A stretch of 64,000 nt of DNA from Podocnemis expansa (lineage: Eukaryota; Chordata; Testudines; Podocnemididae): NCBI GenBank assembly GCA_007922195.1, contig ML681994.1, positions 51,430,157 through 51,494,156 of the forward strand. The letters are read 5' to 3'. Below are positions 20,810 to 32,743 of this stretch, piece after piece. The stretch's first letter is position 1; every line of letters begins with the position of its first letter. The notes beneath the pieces are model-generated. The model was not told the DNA's origin. It saw only the letters and a list, made by a program, of their open reading frames with translations, and searched no databases. Both the position numbers and the translations under genes were made by a program.

Positions 20810-22106
20810 GTGTTTCACCTAGCTCATAACATTTGTGTTGTGGGGATGACACAACATAAAACTTGCTCATTACTGTGAGTGGGCAAGTTTCTTGCTGTGC
20901 AGCAGCTTTTTCATGCAGTGAAAGTTTTCCCACACCTTTTCCTTTCCCTCCTTCCCAGCCACATGTAATTCAAGATGGATTCCAAGCTGAGATGATGGGA
21001 GCAGGAGTGGGAGTGGTATTAAACGTTCAATCACTGAATTATTTTGATGGTTATTGGAACCAGAGAGGAAGTTGCTGGAACAGGATGACCTGAAGCAGAC
21101 TGCAGCACTGGCCAAGTTGGAAATGGGAACATAGACAATAGTAGGTTCCATTGACCACAATCTGGTGATGAGGCAGCAGGACCATTCGGTATAGCAAGAA
21201 GAATGATAGCAGAAAAGACAACTCTTCTAGTGGCCACTTGGCATGATGGGCAGAGGCACACACCAACATGCAGACTCCATTGGTCCCACTTCAGCCTGCA
21301 TTCTACATTACCACATCCTTAATTCACCTTGGCAAGGGTCCTCACTGCACTCTACATCCCCATACAGACACCGGGGAAGAGAAAACATACTGACTATCAA
21401 AGTTCCACTACACAACACTATTTTTCAGCTGCGTCATTTTCTTTGCACATTAGTATTGCTTTCATTTGCACTGTCGTTTGGGATTGCTTTGTGGTAGCTG
21501 CAGTGTGCCTATGGGTTTTGGTTCTTCTCTAAGAAATGGTTTTGCTGTTTGGTCCCTGGGTATAGGAATGCGTGGGCAATAAAGAGACAGGAACTTCAAA
21601 GCAGATATTTTAATTAAATACAGAAAATTGATGATCTTACTGGGTAACTGACACAGCATACTAATATAACCCTTTTACACCCCCTCTCTCCTAGAACCAG
21701 CACTATGTAGAAACATTTATGGCTGCTTATACTGGGCCTGCAAATCGGAACAGGTATGAATCTATTCCTGGCCAAAGCACTCCCACTTTTCCTCACAGTG
21801 CACTGCCTGCCTCAATACTGTGAATGGCATTACACACATTGACATCTCACTTGTTTCGTGGGCAGCACCGGCTTCCCTTTTCTCAGCCAAGGTCACATTC
21901 CACCACCATCCTGAAAATACTTAGCAGCTAACTAAACCTTTTCTCAGGTGCTCACATATCAGACTAGGACATCATGAGAAAGGAGTGACTGAACCTCATT
22001 TTTAGACCTGAGACAAAACCAAGTCCACCTGCTACAAGCCCAGGGGGTTAGTATAGTATTCTGACCCAGCTCCAACCCTTCATCCTGAATCTAAGTCAGC
22101 TCTGCC
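20810..22106. other. No confident feature
   Basis: Overlapping short frames on both strands (around 20870-21270) lack motifs. The region lies 3' of the Harbinger fossil on its strand and could contain more of that element, but I cannot show it. Confidence 0.35.
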
Positions 22107-22540
22107 CAGTGGCATCACTAGCACTGGGCTCATGGGGCTCGAGCTCTGAGTCTCAGCGCCAGTGCCCCGGGTCCACCACTGGGCTTCCCACAGTGGCGGC
22201 TGTCTTCTCTGGCCCTGACCTTGGCTAGGGGTCTGAGGCCAGGCTGTCCGCAGCAGGAGCCCAGGCAGGATTGGGCTGAGGCCCCAGATTGAGACTTGGG
22301 GAGACCGTAGTGCCTGGGCCCCGGGTCTCCTGGGTCCATGTTGCTCCTGGCTCTGCCACTGCCTCCTGTCAATTGGGTCAGCACAGTGGTAGCTATCTGC
22401 ACCAGGAGATGCGTGGTTGTTCTTGCTGTCTGCTACTCCTTGCTGTGTTGTCTCTGCTGCTACTCCCTGCTGTGTTGTATGTCAAAGGCACTGTGACTCT
22501 TCAGCCCAATAGCTCTGCAGCACACACAGCATTTCAAGGT
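22107..22540. mobile_element. GC-rich element beginning CAGTGGCATCACTAGC (right end unresolved)
   Basis: The left terminus matches the CAGTGGCGTCGCTGG family seen complete at 50041 and 55840. The interior is similarly GC-rich (GTGCCCCGGGTCC, GGGCTTCCCA). No clean inverted right end was found, so the extent is a guess. Confidence 0.4.
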
Positions 22541-22689
22541 GGTGGCTGACAAGAGCAGGACATGCATGTGCACCCCCTGAGCAGGAGGAGGAGATGGGTC
22601 CACCCATCCTGAGACCAAGAAGGTCTGATGCTCTTCCTGCTGGATGAAACATTTGTAGTCGGGCCCTGTTAGGTTGTAGAGCTCTGTCA

Positions 22690-23960
22690 CACGTCAGAGG
22701 CATGCAGGCTGGGCCTCCCCAAATAAAGCAGGCACAGTCTGCCTATTGATAGCCATATTATGGTGTGGGAATAAAACCTCTGCTTGTCCAAATAAGAAAA
22801 GTTGGATCACCACAATATGCAGATTAGGTGCATGATGCCAGTGCATCCCATGTTGCTGTCCATCAGCCTGCCTCTGTGGCCCATCAAGGCCTGCATAATG
22901 GTCAAATAGTAACCTTTCTAGTCCACATCTAGGTGGGACAGACAGTAGGCACACTGATGATAACATCAGCACAGTTCAGGGAACTCCATTCAGTCAAAGT
23001 GTGTTGCCGAGTCTGTTCATGCTAGGGCTGCATCCTTCTCACTGCTCTGATGATTAACTCCTTCCAGGTGTTGTACCTGCCTCTGGTAGTCTCTCCACCC
23101 CTCATCCTCTCTCTCTCTGTGACCCTTCTTGCTCCTGCTTTCTATTTGTGAGTTTGTCATCCAAGCAGGTCACTAGGGACCTCCCTTCTAGGATATCAAA
23201 GTTTTATGGCTTGAACTGTTCAAGGCAGTCTGCTCTCCACTCCTTGTTCTGTGCCACTTCCTCAGTGGCTGAGCATGGTGCCTGAGCCTACCATCTACTC
23301 AGCAATCTAGGTCTACAGTAGCCTATGTCTTTCTGCCTTTCTCATGAGCCTTTCCTACCTTTCTGATTGCCCCATCTTTGTGGGTTTGCCAGCCCCACAA
23401 CTCCCACCTCCCTGGAGGTGACTCCCAAACTACTTCTCTGCAGCCCCCCAGTTGATCTCAGCTCCTGAGCTTTATTCAGGACCTTCCCATTCCCATGCAG
23501 CTAAATGTCATCTAATCAATCCCTACTTTTCAGCTCCTCTTCCAGGTGCAGCCTGGGCAGTTAATTGGCCTGCCTAGCTATTTTGGCTCTTTTAAGTTTT
23601 GTGGGGTTGATTCCCCTTCACACTTGCTATTCAAGGACACTTCCTTTCTGCACCAGCTGTTAGTGAAACATAGCAGTAATTGCCTTAGCTATCTCCATAG
23701 CACCAACAGTTGAATTATCAATGCCAAACTGATTAGTTAATGTGATAGCCAGCTCCAGATGGCAATGCTTCTGTGATCTGTGTGTTCTGCGCCTGAGGGA
23801 CTCTTCACACGGCTCCAAGAATAGAGCTTTCCTCCTACTGAAGTTCTTCTCACCACTGTGTGATTGGTCTTGCTCCAGAACCACTGGTTAGCCCAGGGGG
23901 ATTCCACACGTATTGTGACCTGCTGCAGCTCTCTCCAATCTGCCATGTGTGCATACTATC
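22690..23960 (-). pseudogene. Decayed PIF/Harbinger transposase (HARBI1-like)
   Basis: On the minus strand, a 5' segment (23884-23660) ends with NQFGIDNSTVGAMEIAKAI, closely resembling the NQFGVGKSTVGA block in the N-terminal helical region of Harbinger nucleases. A 3' segment (about 23000-22700) gives, across frames, MEFPELC, KGYYLTIMQALMGHRGRL (the KGY...LQALVDHRGRF block of the DDE nuclease) and then LFPHHNMAINRQTVPAL followed by FGEAQPACL, which fits the block before and including G(E/D)PAYPL. These occur in the right order. Stops and frameshifts are frequent, and about 0.6 kb of unrelated sequence separates the two segments. This is a dead transposase. Such enzymes typically leave 3-bp duplications, the size seen at families A-C in this window. 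Homology is judged by eye from motifs. Confidence 0.7.
23010..23645 (-). mobile_element. Unidentified insertion within the Harbinger fossil (possible solo LTR)
   Basis: Intact Harbinger genes have only a short linker between the NQFG-STVGA block and the catalytic core, but here the gap is about 0.6 kb. On the minus strand the intervening sequence has the feel of a retroelement LTR (AATTAACTGCCCAGGCTGC, CTGAATAAAGCTCAGGAG with an AATAAA signal). No flanking duplication or TG...CA ends were resolved. Confidence 0.3.
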
Positions 23961-23969
23961 AGAACCATA

Positions 23970-24377
23970 GGCTAAGTCCACACGTAGTTGCTTATTTTGA
24001 AATAAGTTAATTCAAAATAAAATTATTTTGAATTAACTTAAATCAAAATAAGTAAAAACCTCAAATCAAAATAGCAATTCTGGACACAGGACTTGCTATT
24101 TCAAGTCAGGAGAGGGACAGCATGGGAGGTGTGGCAACATGGCCCCCTGGCATGGTTATTTCAAAATAACACATCCGAATGGCGTTATTTCAAAACAACC
24201 ATTTTGAAATAATGGCTATTTTGATTTCAGCCTAGGTTTTCCTGTTTTGAAATAAGATATTTTATTTTGCAATGATGGGGCTCATCATTTCAAAATAACA
24301 AAATGTCGTTTGAACATGACAACTTTTAAATTGAAACGGTCGTTGTTTTTATTTAAAAGCATCATGTAGACTTAGCC
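23970..24377. mobile_element. Family A element, copy 4
   Basis: The ends are GGCTAAGTCCACACGTAG and, inverted, CATCATGTAGACTTAGCC. The interior words are TTATTTTGAAATAAG, TTAATTCAAAATAA and ATTTTGAATTAA, plus the conserved phrase GACACAGGACTTGCTATTTC. Edge trinucleotides ATA/ATC agree at two of three. Nearly all TCGA centres have decayed. It sits just outside the upstream end of the Harbinger fossil. Confidence 0.75.
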
Positions 24378-24379
24378 AT

Positions 24380-26440
24380 CAAAACTGAAAGAGACCACGA
24401 AAGGTTCTTCAGAAAGTAGACCACTGTCTGTGCAGGGTGACCTGCTACTGCTGAGATGCACTCCACTATGTCTTATGCCCTGTATCTTGTGTTCATTTTC
24501 CAAAATGAAAGTGTTAATAATGTGAGCAACTGGAAAAGATCAGCATTCCACACTGGATCCTCTCTTAGCAATCTGTTGCAATAGAGGATACAGCCAAAAA
24601 TCTAGAGCATAGCAGGCTGGAAATATTTTAGTTTACTGAGCAGGTGAGCTAAAGTCAGTTTTGTACAGCTGTCCAGGAAGGACAGACAAATTCTCCCACA
24701 ATACACAGTGAAATCATTCATAGAATGGCTCAATTTACTGTAGCATTAACAAAGAAGGGATCTCATCCCAGAAGTCCAACCACCTCACGCAAGTGAGTAT
24801 AGTATCCGAGTGAAAGAAAGTGAGTAGACACATGCATGAATAGCTTTGCAGTATGGCTATTTCATACTCAAACTAGACCAGTATAGGTGCTTCCAGGAAG
24901 GTTTCAATCACTGGAGTGACTTCTACCCCAAGATATATAAAAGACTAGTTATATTTACCATCCCAGATACTTCTTCTAGAACATATTTTGTTGATAAGGA
25001 AGTTAAACAGTAAAGCCATGGGAGATGAAACAAAAACAAAGACTTTGGGATCATTGTTCTTTTAAACCCCAGTCCAGGAAAACAATTAGACATGCATATG
25101 CCTTTGAGCATGTAAGTAGTTCAGTTGATGTCAATGGGACTGCTCATATTCCAAGCACATGTGCAAGTGCTTTGGTGAATTAGGGACCTTATTCTTCTCT
25201 CACACATCTTTATGACATATCTTTTTCTCCCAGATCAGAGTCGTTGCTTGTTCAACATAATCTTCTACTTCTTATCTGTATATTCAATGTGTCAACTACT
25301 GAAAGACTCATCTTCTTAGCACACCTTGATATGATGGATCTGCAGTGCTCCAGTCCATTTTCGGGCTAATTCTGTTACAGTGTTTAGAAGTGACACTCTC
25401 TTGCATCTGTCATGGAAAAAATTTGTATCAGGAGAGCTGGATGACTATCAGAATTCCCCAGTATGGGATAATTTAGAAAAGTAGTTCCTTTTTGTTACTG
25501 TGATGCTCTCTGAGAGTGGTAGACATAGTTAATATAAGTACCTCCTGTTAACTCTGTAAATAGTTAAGGAAATAAACACATGCTGAATTAAAATCTCTTC
25601 TAAGTAACACTGTTATATAAACCAAATAAAAAATTATCTTTTCCAGGACCTGTTTAAAATAAAAATGCAGATTTGAACCAGGTCTCCCAGGATAAACCCC
25701 TGAATATGCAAACAATCAGGGCAAGCTGCAAAATTGAGAGCCAAGCTCCACAAAACAGTGATGGGTGGTACTTAAACCAGCCTCCCAGTCAGTAACAAAA
25801 CATTCTTCTGATTCCCCACACTGGTTGTCAAGAAACATAACAAAGCATAAACAGCCTCCTTTATTGCACATCAGCTCCTTTGGTCCCTGACTAGCCACTG
25901 TGTTTCTAAATGAAATAGGTTCTCTTGACCCCAAAGGGTCAGCCACATTACATAGAACAATACAGGCTTGGATCTTGCTCAAAATACCATGCTGCCAGCC
26001 AATCCTTTAGTAACTAAGACTAAAGGTTTACTATAAAAGAAAATAAATAAACAATGAGAGATGCTAAAGGGTCAAAGTACAAAGTACATACAAATGATTT
26101 AGACAACATATAACACAAGTCCATGGAAGAATTTGGAGTTTGCAGGCTTGTTCCTCTGGTAGACACCTAGCACCTTGGTGGGTCTCAGTCCTTTGTCCAA
26201 TCACAGAGGAATAGTTCCAGAGATGGGTGCTGGTTGCAGACTGGAGACTGAAGACAAAATGAGTTGGGGTTGCTGCCGTTTATCACCTCTGGCCTTCCCA
26301 ATGCTGTGCAGAGTCTTAGCAAATCAAAATGGAGTTGAGGCATCTGGGCAAGTCCTAGTGGCGCAACAGGTTTTTCCATGGGTCCACTATACTTGAGAAC
26401 TTCCTTAAAGGGTCATTAAGAAAACAATGGTTTGTAGACA
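24380..26440. other. No recognised gene
   Basis: The interval 25090-25200 contains a palindromic old-repeat phrase (GCATGTAAGTAGTTCAGTTG ... CAATGGGACTGCTCATATTC split over divergence) widespread in amniotes. Otherwise there are only short motif-free frames. Confidence 0.45.
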
Positions 26441-26442
26441 TT

Positions 26443-26849
26443 GGTTATATCTACACTGGCAAATTAGTCTGGACTAAGGAAGCTTAGTCCAGGCTAATTT
26501 AGCCCATGGCTACACTAGGCTTTGCCTAGTGCCAACTAAGAAATTTCTTAGTTCAAACTAGGCAAAGCTTAGTCCAAACTAGTTAGTACCAATGTTAGTT
26601 TGGATTTCCGTGCTTAGTTCAAACTTTAGTTTGAACTAAGCATGAGCAAGACCCAAACTAAGCCATTAGTTCGAACTAACTGCATATTCTAGTTCAAACT
26701 AAGTCTTGGTTTGAACTAGAACATGCAGTTAGTTCAAACTAAAAAGTCCACATTACTTCGAACTAGCCCAAGGTTAGTTCAGACTAACCTCAAACTTCTT
26801 AGTTCAGACTAGCAATTCCGAACTAATTTGCCCTGATGCAGACATAGCC
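26443..26849. mobile_element. Family C element, copy 2 (complete)
   Basis: The ends are GGTTATATCTACACTGGC and, inverted, GATGCAGACATAGCC. ATT flanks both edges (26440-26442 and 26850-26852). The interior alternates TTAGTCTGGACTAAG, TTAGTTTGAACTAAG and TTAGTTCGAACTAAC words. These form near-mirror halves: the outer TAGTC(T/C)GGACTA words lie at both ends and the TTCGAA/TTTGAA words in the middle. Confidence 0.85.
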
Positions 26850-26859
26850 ATTCAGTCCA

Positions 26860-27615
26860 GAGAGTGTCTCAGAAGCAAATAACTTGAAACACAAATAGAA
26901 CAAACATATCCCCAACTTCTAATACAGATATGACACCTACATATAAACCATAGAATCATTCTGAGCAGATTGCAACCTTTCTATTGATACCAAACATGGC
27001 ATATTGTATATGAATTATTGAAAATATGAAATATTAATATGAAGAACAACCATAAATGATGCCCTAAATCTGGACAGCATCACAGCAGACTTTTTTTTAC
27101 AAAAGATTTATTATGTATTCATTATAAATTATAATCCTCTGTACTCAAATTTAATCTGAAAGGTGTATATTAATCATGGAATCAATGTATTAATATTAGA
27201 TACATAGTATCTTCAGTGTTGGAAAACTGGCTCATTACAAAAATGCTTCTTTATCCCATTTGTGACATAAACAATGGCCTCTGATCATAGTTTGCTATTA
27301 AAAAACCTCAATAAATTCAAGTATTAATATACAATGTTAAAAATTATTATCAATTCATCTACATTACAGAGTAACCAAACTAACTATACAGAACCTTAAC
27401 TGGCATGATCTACAGAGGTATATCACAGAAAGGGGATTTGAACTTTCATATTCTTCAATTAAAAGAGAAAAATTACCCAGGGAGAAGAGGAAAAAATATA
27501 TTTTTAAAAGATTTGCCAATTAAAAATAATCCAGTGCCATATCTAGATCTGAGTCTCAAACCAGCCTATATAGAGTAAGTAGTAGACAGTATAATCAAAC
27601 ACTTTGCCATTTTAG
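26860..27615. other. No recognised feature
   Basis: AT-rich sequence without repeats or frames of note. Confidence 0.45.
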
Positions 27616-27631
27616 GATTTATTGTAATAAT

Positions 27632-27900
27632 AAAGAGCCAAAGGGGAGCTGTGTTAGTCTAGTTCAGTAAAACAAAGAAGGGGTCCTATGGCACTTAAAG
27701 ACTAACAAATATATTTATTGCATGACCTTTTGTGTGAGAAAATCCCACTTCATGAGACACTTTGAAGATGAGGGAACTTCCTCCCATTCTGTAAGCTCTC
27801 CCATCTTCAAAGTGTCTGATGAAGTGGGATTTTCTCCCATGAAAGCTCATGCAATAAATGTATTTGTTAGCCTTTAAATGCCACAGTACTCCTTGTTTGT
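27632..27900. mobile_element. Inverted dimer of a Penelope-like element tail, with 14-bp target duplication
   Basis: Two PLE tail copies face each other. The left arm (27673-27775, minus orientation) and right arm (27799-27899, plus orientation) enclose a 23-base spacer. A perfect 14-bp duplication TTTATTGTAATAAT flanks the insert (27618-27631 and 27901-27914). The plus-oriented copy carries CTGATGA (27816-27822), a GTGGGA/TCCCAT stem and GAAA, matching the core layout of PLE hammerhead motifs. Only the left copy keeps the terminal GTTAGTCTAGTTC...CCCCTTTGG end. Confidence 0.85.
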
Positions 27901-27914
27901 TTTATTGTAATAAT

Positions 27915-28930
27915 CAATACCCATCGATATGAATGGGGAGTGCTGCAGGAGTCCACAGTGTGCACCATAGCAAACTGCTCGAGTACCAATGATAATTAAT
28001 TAGATTGTATACAAACAGTGCAAAGCCTTCAGGAGTAACTTTGCAGCAGGCAAGTAATGCAGCATATTCACACTTCGGGAATTCAGAATTTGGCCTTGAT
28101 AAACAACAATTAGCCATTTTTTGATGAACACAACTCTACAATCAAACAAATAAGGTTTGCCTGAGTCACACGCAATGTTAGATGCTGTCACATAGGAGAT
28201 CAGTCCTTTCACACTATAATTGCATTGAACTTCCCAGAAGCTTTAAAAAATTGTTCACAGCAAGACCAGAAATTTCTTTATTTCCATAATCCTGATTCAT
28301 ACCATACTATGATGTAAAAGAACATACAGGACTCTTTTTCGACATTTTAAGTTTTCTTGCTTGGGTAGAAGAAAATGAAAGAAACTAAATTCTGAAGACA
28401 AATAGTTCTGATCAATGTTGCTACAGTATTTCAGGTTAAAAGTATCTCATGTTTTTCACTTATGGCTTCTAATTATTGCTTTTCTTATCACTTTTTTCCT
28501 CTAACAGTTCTTCATGCAGGTCTCTAGAACCAGATGTTTATTCTTACCTTTCTACTTCAATGACATATCAACTGAGCACCTGAACATTACTGAACATATC
28601 CTAATACCACCAGCATGGAGAGATTAGCAATTTGGTCAGTGTCATATAAAGTCTGCCATGGAATTTGGAACTGAGGCCAAGTTTTATGAGTCCCAGTGCA
28701 TGAGTCTTCATAGCCCTGCCTCTTGTCCAATTACACTAATGCAAAATGATTGTGAAATCCCAATCAGAATGGTACTATTGTACATCCTTTGCACTGAAAT
28801 AGGTGACCACACCATGATCTGAGCAACAGAAAATCAAATACAATTTCTAATGCCTTAACCAGCCCCTCCATTGGGACAGTCATTTACCAGGAATCCTCTT
28901 CAGAACTGAGAGGAGAGAGGGATACACCCA
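27915..28930. other. No recognised gene
   Basis: Short frames only (67-70 codons on the minus strand near 27914-28212) without motifs. Part of 28640-28730 may be an old SINE fragment. Confidence 0.4.
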
Positions 28931-29205
28931 GGCCTTGTCTATATAAAAGAAATTCACACCAGTGTGACTACCTCCATGTAGTTGCATGGGAGCAAATCCT
29001 AATATACTTTAGTACCACACGTGAAAAGCAGGGCTCAAACCACTGCAGTTTACTATCAGTTACCATATTAAATTGCACCAATGAAAGACCCAATTTATTT
29101 TGGTGTAGCACAGCTACATTTTGTTGTAAGAGATTTGCACCGGTGCACCTACAACACTATAGTTACATCAGTTTGAATTTCCTTAATGTAGTTGGTGCTT
29201 GAGAA
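28931..29205. mobile_element. Miniature element beginning GGCCTTGTCTATAT (degraded)
   Basis: The left end GGCCTTGTCTATATAAAAG resembles the GGC...TGTCTACAC ends of families A-C. The interior contains paired words CACCAGTGTGACTA and TTGCACCGGTGCACC. The right end (near TTAATGTAGTTGGTGC) is decayed. No TCGA-centred palindromes, so it is a separate family. Confidence 0.5.
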
Positions 29206-29944
29206 AGAAGGAATATAGCTCATTCACTTTTCCTGCCTCTAATCATTGGAATTCTTCAAGAAAGCGACTTGTGAAATTCAGATTATGAGCAAAAATATAA
29301 ATGGGTATTTTGAGGCTGTTTACACATCCTCATGTACAAGTGAACAGCAATGGTCCTATTTATTTATGAAAAATGCAAAACATATACACAATCCAGTGCA
29401 AACCAAACTCCCCACACAAATGTAGTTCCCTGAAGAGTAATCAGATTGTGCATCACAGTGCCTGGTTGAATTACTTCTTAAAGCCATCACACTGGGTAGC
29501 TGAGGACAACAGGCTCATCACAAATGAATGTGCAGATTTTGAAAATATATTTCAGATAATTCCCTCTTTTTAGACCATTAAAATGGATTATTGTTGTGTT
29601 CTCATGCAGAGTATATACCCAGTTTTAAACAGAAATATAAAAGATGGAGGCAATCATAGATCTTACCTGCCTCATATCCTTATTTCTTGGGAGGTCTCTG
29701 TGCATTCCATTCTGTGATGTGCATAGGTACAGTACATTATCTGACAGTAAGTAAATTAAAGAGACACTGTCTAATCCCCTAAGGGCGATACACAGGGCAG
29801 GTGTGGTCTGAAGTAGAGCTCTGGATGTCTAGTCTATTTGACCCACAAAAAAGTGCAGTTTTGGTTGATCCCAAATGATTCACAGATGTGACCTGAATAG
29901 TTTTGGCAACTCATAAAACTGCTAGAGAAGGACTGTTACTATTG

Positions 29945-30430
29945 CCTTTGTATTGATTAACCCGAGCAGTAGGGCACTCACCTGAAAGGGGGAGGAGACA
30001 TGTATCAAATCAATGCTCTGGAAAAGAGACAAAGTGGACTTCCTCAGTTCACCAAAAACTCTGAAAATCTTCAGATTCAGTTCAACCCAAACTACCTTTT
30101 ACTTAGTCTTATTTATTTTCCCCAGAACTGCTGACGCAAATGTAAGCACCCCCTCTTTCCGGCCAAAAAACAGAGAAAAAAGAAAAACAAAAAGTCGTTC
30201 ACTCAACTCTAATCTAAATACAGAAGTGGGAACCAGGAATTCCTCCTGAATTGTAACCAAGTCTTACTGAATCCTGGGGCAAATAATTTAACCTGTCTGC
30301 CTCAGCTTCTCATCTGTAAAGTTGGGACAGCAATATTTAACTAACCTACCTCAGTGGACTTGCTGAGAGATTTGTTTATTAATGTTTATACAGCACTTTG
30401 ATCATGTAAAGTGCTAAGCATTAATAGTAA
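29945..30430 (+). repeat. MIR/CORE-type SINE, head and tail separated
   Basis: The head at 29955-30012 (CAGTAGGGCACTCACCTGAA ... TCAAATC) matches a tRNA-like SINE start. The CORE/tail at 30250-30430 reads CTGGGGCAAATAATTTAACC, GCCTCAGCTTCTCATCTGTA, then GTAAAGTGCTAAGCATTAAT, the order found in MIR. About 230 bases of other sequence separate the two parts. Confidence 0.6.
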
Positions 30431-30439
30431 TGAAAAAAA

Positions 30440-31210
30440 AGCCCAAAAGGTTGTATTTCGAGTATTTAATCCCTCACCCTTCCTTAAATTTGAACACAGA
30501 AGCATTGGTCATGAGGAACACGTAAAGGTTAATTTCACCATCAGCCTAAGTGAAGTCCAAAAAGTAAATAAGCAGCATAAATAGTGACAAGTTAGAGTGT
30601 TATATTTAATATTATGTTTGATTTATTTTATTCATATATATTAGATTCACAAAGTCTGAGATCAGAAAGGGCTATCAAATTATTTACGTCAACCTCCTAG
30701 ATATGACAGCCCACAAACACTACCTACACACTAAACTCAACAGGCAAAATTAGACCACAGCATTTCAGCTCACAGAGACTGAAATCTTCTGCTTCACAGA
30801 ATATAGGAGGTATCAAGATGCAACAATTCCCCAAACCCTTGAAATGAAAGCAAATTTAGGGTTTTTGCCTTTCCTAGCTTTAGCCCGATAAACACACCTG
30901 CAGCTGGTGCTCAGCCCATCCAAGCACTTTTCTTCCTTGCACAGCCCCACAACCCTGCCTGCAAAAAGCAACTATCAACTGGAAGGGGAGGCTATAGGCA
31001 AAGCATTAGTGGAAGCCAGAGCCTACAGCCCAGATGCCAGAGCTGAACGGTACATCTCCCTGTGGTCTGTGGGGTGCGCCCTGCCTGGGACGCCACATAA
31101 GGAAGGAAACACTGGGCCCTGACCCACAGAGAGTGCAAGGAGAGGTAATGTACAGTCCCCACTCCCCAATCTCCCACTACTACCCTATCAACATGCAGTT
31201 GGCAAACAGT
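30440..31210. other. No recognised feature
   Basis: A minus- and plus-strand overlap of short frames at 30900-31230 is motif-free. The remainder is AT-rich. Confidence 0.4.
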
Positions 31211-31219
31211 GGTGTTACT

Positions 31220-31731
31220 TAGGGCCAAATTACTGCAGCAGCTTTAGGGGCTTAAGCCCCAGGCCCTGACCAAAAGGGGGGCCCAGGCTCCAGTCCCTAA
31301 AATATCCTGTCAGGCTCCCCTTTGCCCTACTGGTCCTGCAGGGGAGGAAGGGCTCTGAAGTCAGAGGCCAGGATCTGCACTCCTACCCTGCTCCTCAGCT
31401 GGCTAGTCCGCTCCCAGGGGCAAGGGGGGGTGGACCAGCACCGCCTTTGGACTGGCTGGGGGGGTGGGGCTGGCTCAGCATGGCTTTCACCGTTCTGGCA
31501 TGGATTTCCAGGGCCTGTAGCCCAGAAGGGCTGTGCCAGGCTCTACACTGCACACCAGCCAGCAGCATCCACAGGCCTGGGGACAGACTGGTTGGAGTGG
31601 GGTCAGGGCAGGACCACCTTTTGGCACAGAGCATCCTCCCCTGGCAATAGGCCTCCATGGTGGGGATGTGAGTGGGGGGGCGCCCATAGTGGGGGAGGCC
31701 CAGGGCCCCCAGGATGGTTAATCCAGCCCTG
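31220..31731. mobile_element. hAT-like element, CAGGGCCGGATTAA-type ends, with 8-bp target duplication
   Basis: The 512-bp element has ends TAGGGCCAAATTAC and, inverted, TGGTTAATCCAGCCCTG. A perfect 8-bp duplication GTGTTACT flanks it (31212-31219 and 31732-31739). The GC-rich interior yields open frames up to 139 codons on both strands with no domains. Non-autonomous. Confidence 0.88.
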
Positions 31732-31856
31732 GTGTTACTAATTTTTATTAATCTACTTAACTCTACACTCTTCATTCATAAATTTTCTTAGTATATGATA
31801 TATTATTCTATGTTGCCACCATACCTCTCTGAAGACAAAATTAGATGTCTTTCTTC

Positions 31857-32112
31857 ATGGCTACACTTACACAATACAGTGGCTTTAGTGTAGAAGACCC
31901 TTCCTATAGTGATGAGAGGGGTTTTTCCATCACTGTATATAATCCACCTCCCTGAAAGGTGGGAGCTAAACAGACAGAAGAACTCTTCTCTTGACCTGAT
32001 GCTGTCTACACCAGGGGAGGGGACGGGTCAGGTTTGCTTAACTTCTTCTCTCAGTGGTGTGGACCTGAGAGACATAGCTATGCTGACATGACTTTTCAGT
32101 GTAGAGCAGTCC
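31857..32112. mobile_element. Miniature element with GTAGAAGACCCTTCCTATAG block
   Basis: It has GGCTACACTTACA near the left and AGTGTAGAGCAGTCC at the right. Inside are the ordered blocks CCACCTCCCTGAAAGG, GATGCTGTCTACACC and CAGTGGTGTGGACC, shared in kind with the element at 966-1235. TTC can be read as a 3-bp duplication (31854-31856 and 32113-32115), but the left boundary is soft. Confidence 0.6.
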
Positions 32113-32114
32113 TT

Positions 32115-32740
32115 CAGAATTCAAGGAAACCTCTAACATTGATTACATGGCTATATACAAGTCCACATTTACATAAGAATCCTTCTTTCTATAATTCTGA
32201 TTCAGCAGGGAAAGGTCTTAAAGACTGTCCAACAGAAAGTTTTAATTTTGAAACGCACTGTGAACTGGATTCCTTTTTTCTACATTTGTTAGAAACACGC
32301 ACCATCATCAGAACTCCTACGATACCAATCTATTCTAGGGATGTATATCATAGCGTATAGAACAAAATCTAATGGTAAGTAGACAGCTTCATGATGTCAG
32401 GAAATGTACCTTAGAGGATTCAGAAGTGTTTTATATAATATCATCAGTTACTAATTAGTCCTTTGCTCACTTTCAAAGGGCTATTTACCCAAGTCTATTT
32501 CATATACTTTATAAAGAAAACCTTTCAGTTTCCTGTTCAAGGAAAACACGTATCATATGTCCCAGCTGGGAGCACTTCTGCATCTACAGTTCAGTTCCAT
32601 TCATCCCATTCTTTGACTTGGTTTCAAGGTTTCAGAGAAGTAATTCAACCATGCAACATTTGCTGTATTTGTTTCCGAGTCTTCTTTAAACACTTCCAGT
32701 GAACTTTAGGTATTTCAAACATGCTCACTTCTTTCAGGCC
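32115..32740. other. No recognised feature
   Basis: Short frames without motifs. Confidence 0.4.
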
Positions 32741-32743
32741 TAG

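Noticed and set aside
27816..27852. An active self-cleaving ribozyme.
   Set aside because: The layout fits a hammerhead, but the expected U before the cleavage position is absent, so I describe only a hammerhead-like remnant.
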